A stretch of DNA of 64,000 nt from Bos javanicus (Eukaryota > Chordata > Mammalia > Artiodactyla > Bovidae). A model generated the notes under the pieces. The model was not told the DNA's origin. It saw only the letters and a list, made by a program, of their open reading frames with translations, and made no database searches. The first letter of the stretch is position 1. Every line of letters begins with the position of its first letter. The translations under genes were made by a program, and so were the position numbers. This document shows, one piece after another, positions 51,063 to 61,219 of this stretch. The DNA lies in the NCBI RefSeq assembly GCF_032452875.1, contig NC_083883.1, forward strand, positions 53,504,698 through 53,568,697. The letters run 5' to 3'.

Positions 51063-51212
51063 AATTTTTATGTTTTAAAATTTTTATTGTATTGAAGTAT
51101 AGTTGATTTACAATGTCGTACAAGTTTCAAGTGTACAGCTAAGTGATTCAATTATACATACATATATACACATTTTTTTTTTAGATTCTTTCCCATTATT
51201 GTCCATCTTTTT
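51063..51212 (-). mobile_element. L1 3'-terminal fragment inside L1M
   Basis: ATTGTATTGAAGTATAGTTG, ATTTACAATGTCGTACAAGT, AAGTGATTCAATTATACATA. Flanks CATCTTTTAATT and CATCTTTTTAATT are the likely duplication. Confidence 0.85.
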
Positions 51213-51286
51213 AATTGCAGCACTCTAATAAGATGTGTAGTGGTACTTCATTGTGGTACTAATTTGCATTTCCCTAACAGGCAATG

Positions 51287-51553
51287 CGGAGAAGGCAGTG
51301 GCACCCCATTCCAGTACTCTTGCCTGGAAAATCCTATGGACAGAGGAGCCTGATGGGCTGCAGTCCATGGGGTCACGAAGAGTCAGACACGACTGGGCGA
51401 CTTCACTTTCACTTTTAATGCATTGGAGAAGGAGATGGCAACCCACTCCAGTGTTCTTGCCTGGAGAGTCCCAGGGACGGGGGAGCCTCGTGGGCTGCCG
51501 TCTATGGGGTCGCACAGAGCCAGACACGACTGAAGCGACTTAGCAGCAGCAGC
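51287..51553 (+). mobile_element. Bov-A2 SINE with 11-bp duplication
   Basis: GGAGAAGGCAGTGGCACCCC, linker CTTCACTTTCACTTTTAATG, second unit to GACTGAAGCGACTTAGCAGC. Flanks AACAGGCAATG at 51276-51286 and 51554-51564 are identical. Confidence 0.97.
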
Positions 51554-51566
51554 AACAGGCAATGAG

Positions 51567-51789
51567 GGGCTTCCCAGGTGGCACAGCGGTAAAGAATCTG
51601 CCTGCCAATGCAAGAGACACAAGAGATGCTGGTTTGATCCCTGGGTCGGGAAGATCGCCTGGAGGAGGAAATGGCAACCCACCCCAGTGCTCTTGCCAGG
51701 GAAATCCCAAGGACAGAGGTGCCTGGTGGCCACAGTCCAGGGGGTCACACAGAGTTGGACACGACAGAGGACACACACACACACACACA
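51567..51789 (+). mobile_element. Bov-tA SINE with (AC)n tail
   Basis: GGGCTTCCCAGGTGGCACAG, GATGCTGGTTTGATCCCTGG, GAAGATCGCCTGGAGGAGGA, ending GACACGACAGAGG and (AC)11. It sits three bases after the duplication of the Bov-A2. Confidence 0.94.
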
Positions 51790-52115
51790 GGCCGCGATGC
51801 TGGACGTCTTTTCATGGGCTTATTTGCCATTTGCATTCATTTTGTGTGTGTGTGAAGTGTCTGCTTTCATCTTTTGCCCATTTAAAAAATTGGGTTGTTT
51901 ATTTTCTTACTGTTGAGAATTCAAATATTCATATATTCTGGATACAAGTGTTTTGTCAGATATGTGACATGCAAACATTGTCTCTCCACTGGTAGTTTGT
52001 TATTTCATCTCTTACAAAGTCTCTCTCACAGAGGAAACGATTTTAATTTTGCTAAAATCTAACCACTCAATTTTGTCCTGTATGGATTATGCTTTTGGTG
52101 TCACATCCAAGTGTA

Positions 52116-52360
52116 ACTGAGCTTGTAAGTGACTCATGGCCACACCTAGTTTTTCTTGCCAAGGGTGGCCATGTCACCCAGTTCTGGCCAATAGAACACA
52201 TTCCTGTAAACGCTCCTTCAATGTCAGCTGCTATGGTTGCTCTGCTCCTTCTCTGGCTTCTTCCATCTATCTTCTTGGAGTGACGTTGTGATATTCTTGC
52301 CATGTTCCTGGGATAGGCTACATCCTGGGATTGCACAGTGGAAAGCTAAAGACAATACAC
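52116..52360. other. Probable old repeat, not identified
   Basis: GGCCACACCTAGTTTTTCTT, GGTGGCCATGTCACCCAGTT and CTGGCCAATAGAACACATTC have the look of an ancient LTR or DNA element found in many mammals. I cannot name it. Confidence 0.3.
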
Positions 52361-52622
52361 TTAAAAAATACTTATTTTTGTCTGTGTCGGGTCTAGATAT
52401 GGCATGCAGGACCTTGCGTTGCAGTGCATGGGCTCAGTAGCTGCAGTGAACAGGTTACTAACTGTGGCTCACAGGCTCCACAGTGCACAGGCTCAGTTGT
52501 TGCAGTGCTTGGGCTTAGTTGTTCTGTGGCATCTGGAATCTTAGTTCCCTGACCAGGGATCAAACCCATGTTCCCTGCATTGGAAGATGAATTCTTAACC
52601 ACTGGACCATGAGGGAAGTTCC
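52361..52622 (-). mobile_element. CHR-type SINE, longest form
   Basis: TTGTCTGTGTCGGGTCTAGA, GTTGCAGTGCATGGGCTCAG, GTTGTTGCAGTGCTTGGGCT, GTTCCCTGACCAGGGATCAA, TAACCACTGGACCATGAGGG. Internal GTTGCAGTGC-type repeats lengthen it to ~260 bp. Confidence 0.9.
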
Positions 52623-55267
52623 AGACAAAGCGCTGATTTTGAGGACTCTGTGGAGCTGAACCCTCAAGCCAGTGGGTACACTTCTGGCTTTTATGGGAAA
52701 AGAAATAATGAACATCTTTTTTACTCAGACTTTGGGATCTTTTATCATCCTTGGCCAAATCTAGACCAATCTGATGCAGGAGAACAAAGGGATAGCTCAT
52801 GTAACTCACACCAGCGTCCTGTGAACCACCGGGAGCTAAGGTGGCCATCTAAGGTTTTCGACTGTCCAGTATACCTCCTTATTTTGCTACTTATAATCTA
52901 AGTGTTCCTCCTGATTCTGATATGACCACGCCAGTGTATTACCTGGATAAAATCATACGGTTTGAAACGGATTGCTTCTATTTCTTAACTCAATGACCCA
53001 GGACTAGCCAATCAGATTCACAGTGGAACTGCTTCACTGAGGGACAAATAACTAATCTTAGAGGCAATATATCTCAGACCTGAAGCAAGAAGAGGAGTTA
53101 ATATGTAAAGGGGATGGAGGTGAGGCTATGGAGAGTGACGGTAAAGAGCTATATAGGCAGCGCAAATAGCACGTGCAAAGGCCCAGGAGCAGCCTGACTG
53201 CCAGGTCCCAGCACAGGTTGCAAACTTTCTGTCTGGGCTGAGCTTTGCAATGAAAGGTTGGATCCACACCAAATTGTAGCTTTCAAGGAACCTGCAAAGC
53301 ACTAGGTAGACACTTCTGAAAAGTACTGCTATCAAGACAACAAGTTATTCATTACATAGGGAGGTGACACTGTTAACCCAGCATAGAAACCAACTATAGC
53401 AGATCTTGCCAATGTCTACCCCTGCTGATGGATACAATTAGAGGCTGACTCAATAGCACAGAGTGCTCTGGACCCTTTGTCCTTTGCATTTAAGAAGCCT
53501 TCCATGGAATGATGAAAATCCCAAACTGTTGCCTCCCCTACGGCAACAGACAGCAGGCTTACTCTACCTGCACTGAATCAACAATATCAGAGCGAATCCT
53601 GGCAGGTCCCAGACGGTTGAAACCTGGCAAACACAAATGAGGCAGCTCATTAGACCATGATTTTATTAAGCAGCATTTAATATAGTGAATAATTTTGAGC
53701 TTTATTATCTAAAACATAAAGGGGTATTTTTAAACTTAGCTGAGCAGCAGATTGGGTTTTACAAAACATTGCTGTTTCAGGCCCAACAAACCAAGAGCAT
53801 TTCTCCAACAACCTCTGTGGCTTTCCAGCTCCCAAGCTGTGCCAGTGGTTCCTGCCTTGCCATTGTGACCTGGGGGTGCTTAGAAACCATGCATGTTACA
53901 GAGAGAAATTCCAGGCCCCCATCCCTCCAAGGCACCTTCTCTCTGCCCTCATAGGGATGGGGAAATGGAGGTAGGGAATTACAAATTCTGGAAGCCTGCA
54001 AGATTCATGGTTGATCGATGGAGATGGGCAGTCTAGCAGGCAACCAGGGGAATGTGAGCCTCACCTCCTTGCCCTGGATGGCAAAAAAATACCAAATGAG
54101 ATGGCTCTGAGTCCAGTGGCCACACGGATTGGCCAACTTCTGTTCATCTACAGGCCTGCTCTTCACCTTGCATGTGGAATTAGGAGAAGAGAAGGAATTA
54201 GGAGAGGAGAGACGATCATATAAAAAGCCTCTGAAATTATCAAACAGCTGGAGAGGGCAGAGATCAGGGGTTTAGAAGACAGAAAACTTAGCCTCTAGCC
54301 TAAGCCACCTAAGCCTGACTCACCCACAAATGGCCTCTAGTCTTCAGGGCATTTACACCCTCCCAAGTCGGCCTACAGCTACGGGCCCTGATGCCCCCTA
54401 TGGGGCCAATTTCCAGACACCAAGCTCCATGGGGGACATTTGACCACTGAAAAGTGTTGATGTTCAACATTAATTTTTAATGTTTCAGAAAATCATTAAG
54501 CTGGTTTGTATTATGCATCATATTCTTACAGCTGGCCGTTTCATTTCCAGCATGGGAAGTGGCTGGAGGAATCTCATCGGGGATATTTACTAGTTTCTTT
54601 GCCCTCAAGAAGACTTAAAGGAGAGGCCCAAATAGGAGGCTTGTTCTCACTCTACTCTGCCTATGGACCCCCTTGGAGGAGCGGAGCCCTGAGTGCATTA
54701 GCCTTTGGGGTCCCTGGGCTTGGGAGTCTGTCCAGCCTTCCAGGAGGAGGGGCCACACAAAGGACAGCCTGAAGAAAGAACAGAAGAGCTGTGTTTTAGA
54801 GACACAAGCAGCTTCTGGATGGGGAGTAGCATCAGGTGATGCTGGAGGAGTAGCCCAAGGAGGCTCCCGAGAGTACAGGAGGATCCTCTGGAGAGCCTTA
54901 GGTGAAGAAGTGGCAAGTTTAGATTTGTCATTTAGAAGACCAGTTGAAAATGAACTGGTGGAATGCGGTGGGGGAGGGGCTTGCAGAGTACGGAAGATAG
55001 GAGGCATTTTTAATGCAGGTGACAGATGATGGCAGCTTGTTGGGTGAGTATCCATGGGAATGGCGGGGAGAAGGACACAAGATCCATTCAAGGGGTACAG
55101 TCAACCTCATCCATGGGGAGCGGCCCCACCTCCTTGCTGCCTCCCCCCCGCCAAAAATGCACACAATGGTTTTCTACTGTGCCAGGGTCTTGCCCTAACA
55201 GGTTCCAACAGGACAGCCATGTCTTAGAGCAGCTTCTATTTTTTATAGACACACATATAGTAGATTG
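52623..55267. other. Unassigned ~2.6-kb segment
   Basis: The largest stretch with no confidently named repeat. A possible L2-type piece lies near 53100-53240 (GCACGTGCAAAGGCCCAGGA). Frames of 89-158 codons occur at 53685-53954 and 54506-55091 on both strands, serine/proline-rich and overlapping, without a domain. No gene is called. Confidence 0.4.
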
Positions 55268-55378
55268 AGGGCTTCCCTGGTAGCTCAGCTGGTAAAGAAT
55301 CTGCTTGCAATGCAGGGGACCCTGGTTCGATTCCTGGGTTGGGATGATCCCCTGGAGAAGGGATAGGAAGATCCTCTG
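55268..55378 (+). mobile_element. Bov-tA head, 3'-incomplete
   Basis: GGGCTTCCCTGGTAGCTCAG, CTGGTTCGATTCCTGGGTTG, GATCCCCTGGAGAAGGGATA, then Bov-A sequence stops. A retroposed SINE should be truncated at 5', not 3', so a later deletion is likely. Confidence 0.87.
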
Positions 55379-55391
55379 CAGAAGGTGGACT

Positions 55392-55490
55392 CAAAATCTA
55401 ATGCTTGGGGTCCTCAAAAGACAAGGAATGGACACTGACAGAAAACAGACACACAGGGCCCACCATGTGAAGACAGAGGCAGAGATTTAA
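55392..55490 (+). repeat. MLT1-like LTR fragment
   Basis: AAAATCTAATGCTTGGGGTC, CCACCATGTGAAGACAGAGG, CAGAGATTTAAG. Fits the middle of an MLT1 LTR. Confidence 0.5.
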
Positions 55491-55514
55491 GTAACAAGTC
55501 TACAAGCCAAGAAA

Positions 55515-55735
55515 GACCAGTGTTCAGTTGCTCAGTTGTGTCCGATTCTTTGCAATACCATGGACTGCAGCCCGCCAAGCTCCTCTGTTCATAGTATTTC
55601 CCAAGCAAGAATACTGGAGTGGGTTGCCGTTTTTTTCTCCAGGGGATCTTTCTGAACCAGGGATCTAAACCACGTCTCTTATGCCTCCTGCATTGGCAGA
55701 CAGGTTCTTTACCATCAGCACCACCCGGGAAGCCC
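55515..55735 (-). mobile_element. Bov-tA SINE
   Basis: GTTGCTCAGTTGTGTCCGAT, TGGAGTGGGTTGCCGTTTTT, CATCAGCACCACCCGGGAAG. Flanks AGAAAGA on both sides (just before 55515 and at 55736). Confidence 0.93.
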
Positions 55736-55746
55736 AGAAAGAGGTA

Positions 55747-56026
55747 CGCTGCTGCTGCTGCTGCTAAGTCGCTTCAGTCGTGTCTGACTCTGTGCGACCG
55801 CATAGACAGCAGCCCACCAGGCTCCCCTGTCCCTGGGATTCTCCAGGCAAGAACACTGGAGTGGGTTGCCATTTCCTTCTCCAATGCATGAAAGTGAAAA
55901 GTGAAAGTAAAGTCACTCAGTCGTGTCCGACTCTGTGCGACCCCATGGACTGCAGCCTACCAGGCTCCTCCGTCCATGGGATTTTCCAGGCAAGAGTACT
56001 GGAATGGGTTGCCATTGCCTTCTCCG
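55747..56026 (-). mobile_element. Bov-A2 SINE with 11-bp duplication
   Basis: (CTG)n, AAGTCGCTTCAGTCGTGTCT, linker GAAAGTGAAAAGTGAAAGTA, end TTGCCATTGCCTTCTCCG. Flanks AGAAAGAGGTA at 55736-55746 and 56027-56037 are identical. It used the site created by the preceding Bov-tA. Confidence 0.97.
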
Positions 56027-56129
56027 AGAAAGAGGTATAACCATGTATAAAAGCTCACAGATGACTCTGCAGAGAGCCAACCTCGAGAACCCATGTTGTA
56101 AGAGATATCTCAGCAGAGTGGTGACCCAA

Positions 56130-56560
56130 AGTGAAGGCTCTGGGATTAAGTTACCTGCGTCTCCACCATTTTCCAGCCTACGATGCTAGTAAGTCCTGAA
56201 AACACTTCTGAGCCTCAGTTTTCCTCATCTATAGAATATGGATAATAATCTTGGGACTTCCTTGTCTGTCAGTGGTTAAGACTTTGCCTTCTAATGCAAG
56301 AGGTGTGGGTTCAATCCCTGGTCAGGAAGCTAAGATCCCACATCTATCATGGTCAAAAAATACAACCCCAAAAACATAAAACAGAAGCAGTATTGTAACT
56401 AACTCAATAGAGACTTTAAAATGGTCCATATAAGGAAAAAAAAATACTCCCACTTGCCCACTGGGACTGTTGCGGCATTAAAAGGAGTTAAGGCAAGCAA
56501 AGAGCTCAGCCCGGGACCTGGCATGGAGTAAGCACACAGTAAACGTGAAAGCTCACATGA
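56130..56560 (+). repeat. MIR SINE split by a CHR SINE
   Basis: Left: CTTCTGAGCCTCAGTTTTCC, TCATCTATAGAATATGGATA. Right: TTAAAAGGAGTTAAGGCAAG, GGGACCTGGCATGGAGTAAG. Confidence 0.8.
56253..56444 (+). mobile_element. CHR SINE, long-tail subtype, inside MIR
   Basis: GGGACTTCCTTGTCTGTCAG, GGGTTCAATCCCTGGTCAGG, CAGAAGCAGTATTGTAACTA, GACTTTAAAATGGTCCATAT. Confidence 0.92.
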
Positions 56561-56963
56561 CTGCGTTCCCCTGAAAAGAATCAGGTCAACAGTGACTCTG
56601 CCTCTGTCCGTGTATATCACCTCTTACACTTTCTGATGAGCTCAACGCAGGTTACCACTTTCAACGCACACCTCCCCAAGGTACAGGGGAAATCCCAACA
56701 CACAGATACAGACGGAGAATACGCAACTGGCTCACAAAGGAATGAGAAAGTCAGAAAGGGCCTCCGGGCTCTCCAGGCAGCCAGGCGTGAAGTGTCAGCT
56801 CACATTCCTTGGCAGTGATATCCAGCCTCCTCTCCAGAGGTGTCCTTTGAAATTACAGCTCTCAAGGTTTTATCTTCCTGTGAAATGTCTGAACTTCAGG
56901 TTGGATTTCCCCTCAAATTTATTAGCTTGCATCTGAGGCAGATGGGTAATAGAACTTCTGTTA
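56561..56963. other. Unassigned sequence
   Basis: Nothing recognised over ~400 bases. Confidence 0.45.
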
Positions 56964-57512
56964 CAGTAAGTGCCCTACATATGCACCTTCCAGTTGCATA
57001 CTTTCAAAGATGGGAACATACATTTGCATGTTCAGTCACGAAAGTTAGTTCACCGGTCTGGCATACATTGTCATGTGTGTGCGTCCTCTACAAGTTGTTG
57101 TTCTTTTGTGTACTTTACTGTACAGAGTATAGCAGTACAGTATCTTCAGAGATAGAAATGAATCCAGCAAGGAACCAGAACCCAAGCCATCAATGTCAGG
57201 CGTGAGTGAAATCGCAGCTTGCCCTCCATCCCCTATTGCTGATGATCCTTCAGCTCCACCATCTCCCACCTCCTCTCCCTCCTCCAGTTAGTAACTCTTC
57301 TCACCTGTTCACTCCATGCCAGCCCCTGTATGCCAGCAGTTGTACTGTATGTATTATTTATGTGAAAAGTATTATAAACCTATGACAGTACGGTACTATA
57401 CAGCCAGCTGTGTTACTTAGGTATCTAGGCTAACTCTGTTGGACTTAAAAACAAACTGGACTTATGAACGTGCTTTCGGAACAGAACTCATTTGCATGTA
57501 GGGGATATACTG
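56964..57512 (+). mobile_element. Short Tigger-like DNA element with both ends
   Basis: Starts CAGTAAGTGCCCTACATATG and ends CATGTAGGGGATATACTG, flanked by TA at 56962-56963 and 57513-57514. Same family as 39198-40410, in opposite orientation and more deeply deleted (549 bp). A relic of the transposase C-terminal region is visible (GAATCCAGCAAGGAACCAGA, CCATCAATGTCAGGCGTGAG). It was mobilised in trans, if at all. Confidence 0.87.
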
Positions 57513-57759
57513 TATTTCCTCTGTATATTTCCTGTGGTCTTATCTCTCCCTTCCAAAGAGAGTAGTATCTCACAAATTAGCTTCACTGGAACATTAAATG
57601 TTTAGGCTCTCCTTATTCAAGTTGAGTGATAACGTGTGGGCTCAGATTTGCTTAGAGAGGGTTCACTCTTTGACATTGGCATGAGCATCTCTCCCTTCCT
57701 TGCTGTCAAGGCAGCAACCTGCCCAGCTGTCCTGCTGGGGATCCACAGTGGTGGAAAAT

Positions 57760-57930
57760 GCCTTCTCTTGCCTCTGTTTCCCTGTGCGTGAGGTGGGGGA
57801 AATGGTGGTCCCTGCCTCCTGGGACTGATGAATGGATCAAATGTTTTCATACAGGAAACTATTCAAATAGTGCTGGTGCCCAGTGAGTGCTCAACGCTAG
57901 TGGCTGTCATTATAATCATCGTTTAAGGGT
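57760..57930 (+). repeat. MIR SINE
   Basis: TTGCCTCTGTTTCCCTGTGC, GGGGGAAATGGTGGTCC, GTGCCCAGTGAGTGCTCAAC. Confidence 0.7.
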
Positions 57931-58140
57931 CTTTAGGAACAGAGGAGAGACAGAATCACTTAACACATACAAGGAGCCCCCCATCCACGTGGCTCAAGGC
58001 ATGGCATAGACACAACATGAGTTCTTTTGACCTTCTTTGATCTGATGTTAGACAACACGGTCAACACCATCCAAGGAATTCCCCACCAGGACCTTCTAGA
58101 AAGACTGACCTCTGGGTCTGATTTCAGAATTAGAGTTAGG

Positions 58141-58327
58141 GGACTTCCCTGGTGGTCCAATGGTTAAGAACCCACCTTCCAATGCAGAGGACCCAGGTTC
58201 AATCCCTGGTTGGGGATCTAAGATCCCACATACCTCAGGGCAACTACACCGGAGGACCGCAACTACTGAGCCCACGTGCTGCAACAAAGATCCGATGCAG
58301 CCATAAAAAATAAAAATAAAAAATAAA
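58141..58327 (+). mobile_element. CHR SINE with 12-bp duplication
   Basis: GGACTTCCCTGGTGGTCCAA, CAGGTTCAATCCCTGGTTGG, GCAACTACTGAGCCCACGTG, ending (AAAAT)n. Flanks ATTAGAGTTAGG (58129-58140) and ATTATAGTTAGG (58328-58339) differ at one base. Confidence 0.95.
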
Positions 58328-58384
58328 ATTATAGTTAGGAATTTTAGACCAGAATGGTAGCTTATGTCTCCTCCCACCCCCTCA

Positions 58385-58500
58385 TGTGACAGATCAGAAG
58401 CCTGGAGGCCAGAGAGATAAGGTGACTTGTTTAAGTCATCTTATCCAGGAAGCATTGGAGATAGGACCAGAATCCTGTGTTCCAGTCGGCTGTCAGGGTC
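58385..58500 (-). repeat. MIR SINE
   Basis: AGATCAGAAGCCTGGAGGCC, AGAGAGATAAGGTGACTTGT. The preserved antisense core 'gaggttaagtgacttg' is recognisable. Confidence 0.65.
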
Positions 58501-58702
58501 CTGCTAACACTGTCTCTTCTAGTTGTCTATTTCTGTTTCAGTTGGAATAACTGTGGTGGGGAAGGAGAGCATATTTTTACTCTTTACTTGACAACCATCA
58601 TTTTCCATATGCCAACAGGCCAGAAAGTGAACAAACACCATCTCTATAGTAAAACAAACCAACGTGTCAAAAACCGTGCATCACCAGGGACATTATCTAC
58701 TT

Positions 58703-58877
58703 CAGGGTCCCTCAAGCTCGGTACCGTTGTCATTTGGGGTTGAGAGCTGCCCTGTGCATTATAGTTTTTAGTAGCATTCCTGGACCCCACCTGTTGGATA
58801 CCAGTAGCATCTCCTCCTGGTTGTGACATCCAAAGATGTCTCCCAACACTGCCAAATTGCTTTGATTGAGAACCACG
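58703..58877 (-). mobile_element. MER5A-type hAT element
   Basis: CAGGGTCCCTCAAGCTCGGT, ACCGTTGTCATTTGGGG, TAGCATTCCTGGACCCCACC, GACATCCAAAGATGTCTCCC, TTGATTGAGAACCAC. Near full length. Confidence 0.87.
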
Positions 58878-58887
58878 GGTCCAATTA

Positions 58888-59307
58888 TAGGCAGACCTCG
58901 GAGATGCTGCTTGTTCAGTTTCCAACCACCGCAATCAAGTGACTTATCACAACAAAGTGAGTCCCACACATTTTTTGGTTCCTCAGTACGTATTAAAGTA
59001 ACGTCTTCACTCTACTAGAGCCTGTTAAGTGTGCAACAGTGTTATGTTTAAAAACCAATGTACATGCCTTAAAGATACTTTATCATTAAAAAATGCTGAC
59101 TATCATCTGAGCCTGTAGCAAGCGGTAATCTGTTTCCTGGTGGAAGGTTCAAGATACTGTGAGAATTATCAAAATGTGACACAAAGAGTGAGCAGATGCT
59201 GTTGGAAAAAGTGGTGCCGACAGGCTTGCTCGATGCAGGGTCACCACAAACCTATCTGTAAAAAAAAATGCAGTGTCCACAAAGCACAATAAAACGAGGT
59301 GTGCTTG
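58888..59307. mobile_element. Tigger1-like non-autonomous DNA element
   Basis: Ends TAGGCAGACCTCGGAGATGC and ATAAAACGAGGTGTGCTTG are decayed inverted repeats of the Tigger1 type, with TA at 58886-58887 and 59308-59309. Interior phrases GTTAAGTGTGCAACAGTGTT, AAAATGCTGACTATCATCTG and AGCAGATGCTGTTGGAAAAA fit a deleted Tigger1. It begins 10 bases after a MER5A. Confidence 0.87.
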
Positions 59308-59759
59308 TATTTCACTTCAGCTACAACCCATAAGCAGTTGCCCCTGAATCATGTATTAATAGCATGAGTACAGGGGGAGCTGTATCTCCTACAGGTCCCT
59401 TGGAGAACATGGCAAAAGGCCAGGACTGTTAAGAGGGGCGTGAGAGAAAGGACCACTAGGAACAGCAGGAGTAGCGGCAGCAGCTAGGGTAGTAACAGCA
59501 GCTGACGGAAGGCCCAACCCGGTGCCGGCGGGGTGTCCATCGCTGACCCGGGCGCTTGCCAGGGATCTCATGTCAACGCTCGAGGCTGTACGGGAAGCTG
59601 GCCCAAAGCCCCAAGGTTAGGACGCTGCACAGAGGATTTCTGACTTTCAGAACTGAGTGCTCAAGAGACCCATTATATGAGTCTCACCCAATGAATACCA
59701 ACCAACCAACAAACTGTTATTTCTGAACACCTGGAATTACCTAATACAAATGACTTGAC
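59308..59759. other. Unassigned sequence with a CpG-rich patch
   Basis: 59405-59640 is clearly richer in CpG than its surroundings (GTGCCGGCGGGGTGTCCATC, CGGGCGCTTGCCAGG). On the minus strand a short frame from 59540 begins MDTPPAPGWAFRQLLLLP, then a TAG, followed by a leucine-rich stretch. This resembles a broken signal peptide. It may be the 5' end of a retrocopy or chance. Confidence 0.35.
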
Positions 59760-59905
59760 TGGACATTCATTACATCCTCCCCCTTATGGAGTGGGTAACA
59801 TACTAATCCTCCCATTTTACAGATGGGGAAAACTAACATTGGCAGGTTGGGGGACTTGTCCAACTTTACTCAGCTATTACAAGAAAAAGCCAAGACAAAG
59901 CTGCC
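59760..59905 (-). repeat. MIR SINE
   Basis: AATCCTCCCATTTTACAGAT, GGGGAAAACTAACATTGGCA, CATCTGGACTCCACAGCCC. Confidence 0.8.
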
Positions 59906-61219
59906 CTAGGCATCTGGACTCCACAGCCCAATTTCTGAGCTACTTAGCTCCTAAACATGTTTTAACGTGCACACAATAAGCAAGGGTGAACTTTTAAACC
60001 TATCCATCCCTTGAGCGGGTTCGTGCTGAGGGAGAGGTGTCAGCCAAGTGCAGTGGAAGAGCAAGGTAGACTGGAAGCACTCTGTACATTCCAGCCCTGG
60101 GAATCGCCTTTCTTTGTCAACACTCTGTGACCCTCAGGACCCCAACTCTAAAGCCTGCGGCTTAGCTAGTCAGAAAGCCCCAACTGCCCCTGCCTGCCAT
60201 CCCTTATAAAAGGCAACTTCACTAACAAAGCCAGCCTGTCCTGGGCTACATAAACAGGATGTAACTGAATGGGTGGGGGGAAGGAAGATGAGCTGTCCAG
60301 ACCCACAGCCCCAAACACAAGCGGGCAGGCGAGAGCTCCCTGCAACACAGATGACAAGAACCCATTCCTCGCCTTCAAGTTGGTATGCTATTGAGTGACC
60401 AGGGATGGGAAGAGATAAGATGGCTTATTTACAGTGCTGCGGGCTTAACTGCACCTAAATAGCCAACCTCTTGCTAACGCATAACCCATTTTTGAAGACA
60501 GATTTTCTGTGTATGGTTAAGAAATGCACATTTTTAAGACAAAAGGGAACAAACTCTTAGTGCTATTTCATTTTCTATCAGCCAGGCTTGATAAAAACTA
60601 GAGTTGGGAGGCACTTGATACATACTACCCAGAAGGTTCACTTGGAGGGGATAGTTCAAGTGTGAGCTTGGTGTTAAGTGCAGTATTTTGTGCATTGGTT
60701 GTACTACAATAAATGGCATCCACTGCCTTCTAAATAAACACATGTAACTCCTCATGACATTAATAGGAAGTAGGCATGCAAAGAGGGAAAAGGATGGGTC
60801 CCTCTCTGCAAACCCCGTATTTAACGGTAACCCCAGTTCCACAGTGTTGGACACTCCTAGAGGAAGCCTGAAAAAGCAAGAAATGTAGGCAAGATGCCAT
60901 GGAAATCAGAACAAAACAGTGCACAGCCCAGAAATCAGGTTCTGGGTTACGTAATTCAGGCATTTTTCTTTCCACTTCAAATGATCATTTTTTGGTTGGT
61001 TTCTTAAGAACAGAATAGAAAAAGCAAACTCGTTTCACATCTGTCAGCTGAAGCTCTCTCTTAACCAGCATTAATACAATAGGAACTTATTTTCATAATC
61101 ATGTCCCCAAGGTACAGTAGGAACCTGAAGTATCTTCTGAATCATCAAAGGAAGAATGAATTATGTTGTGAGTCTGAAAGTGGAGGACTGTCCTATTCGA
61201 ATTACATGGTGAATATCTG
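59906..61219. other. Unassigned ~1.3-kb segment
   Basis: No repeat recognised. Minus-strand frames of 70-106 codons (60166-60975) show no domain. Confidence 0.42.

Larger units (their letters stand above)
49875..52115 (-). mobile_element. Ancient L1M opened by several insertions
   Basis: One antisense L1M in order: CATGTAACCAGCATCACAAT, CATATAAATGGAAT | CATACAGCGTGTAATCTTTT, TTGAAGGACATTTGGGTTGA, AATTTGCATTTCCCTAACAG, CGTCTTTTCATGGGCTTATT, CATATATTCTGGATACAAGT, TTTTGGTGTCACATCCAAGT. Breaks at 50093, 51063, 51287 and 51567 are later insertions. A 22-bp tandem expansion and an AT run lie at ~50867-50942. Confidence 0.92.

Noticed and set aside
54506..55268. Several overlapping frames (up to 158 codons) on both strands
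   Set aside because: Low-complexity translations on both strands are typical of GC-richer non-coding DNA; no domain seen.
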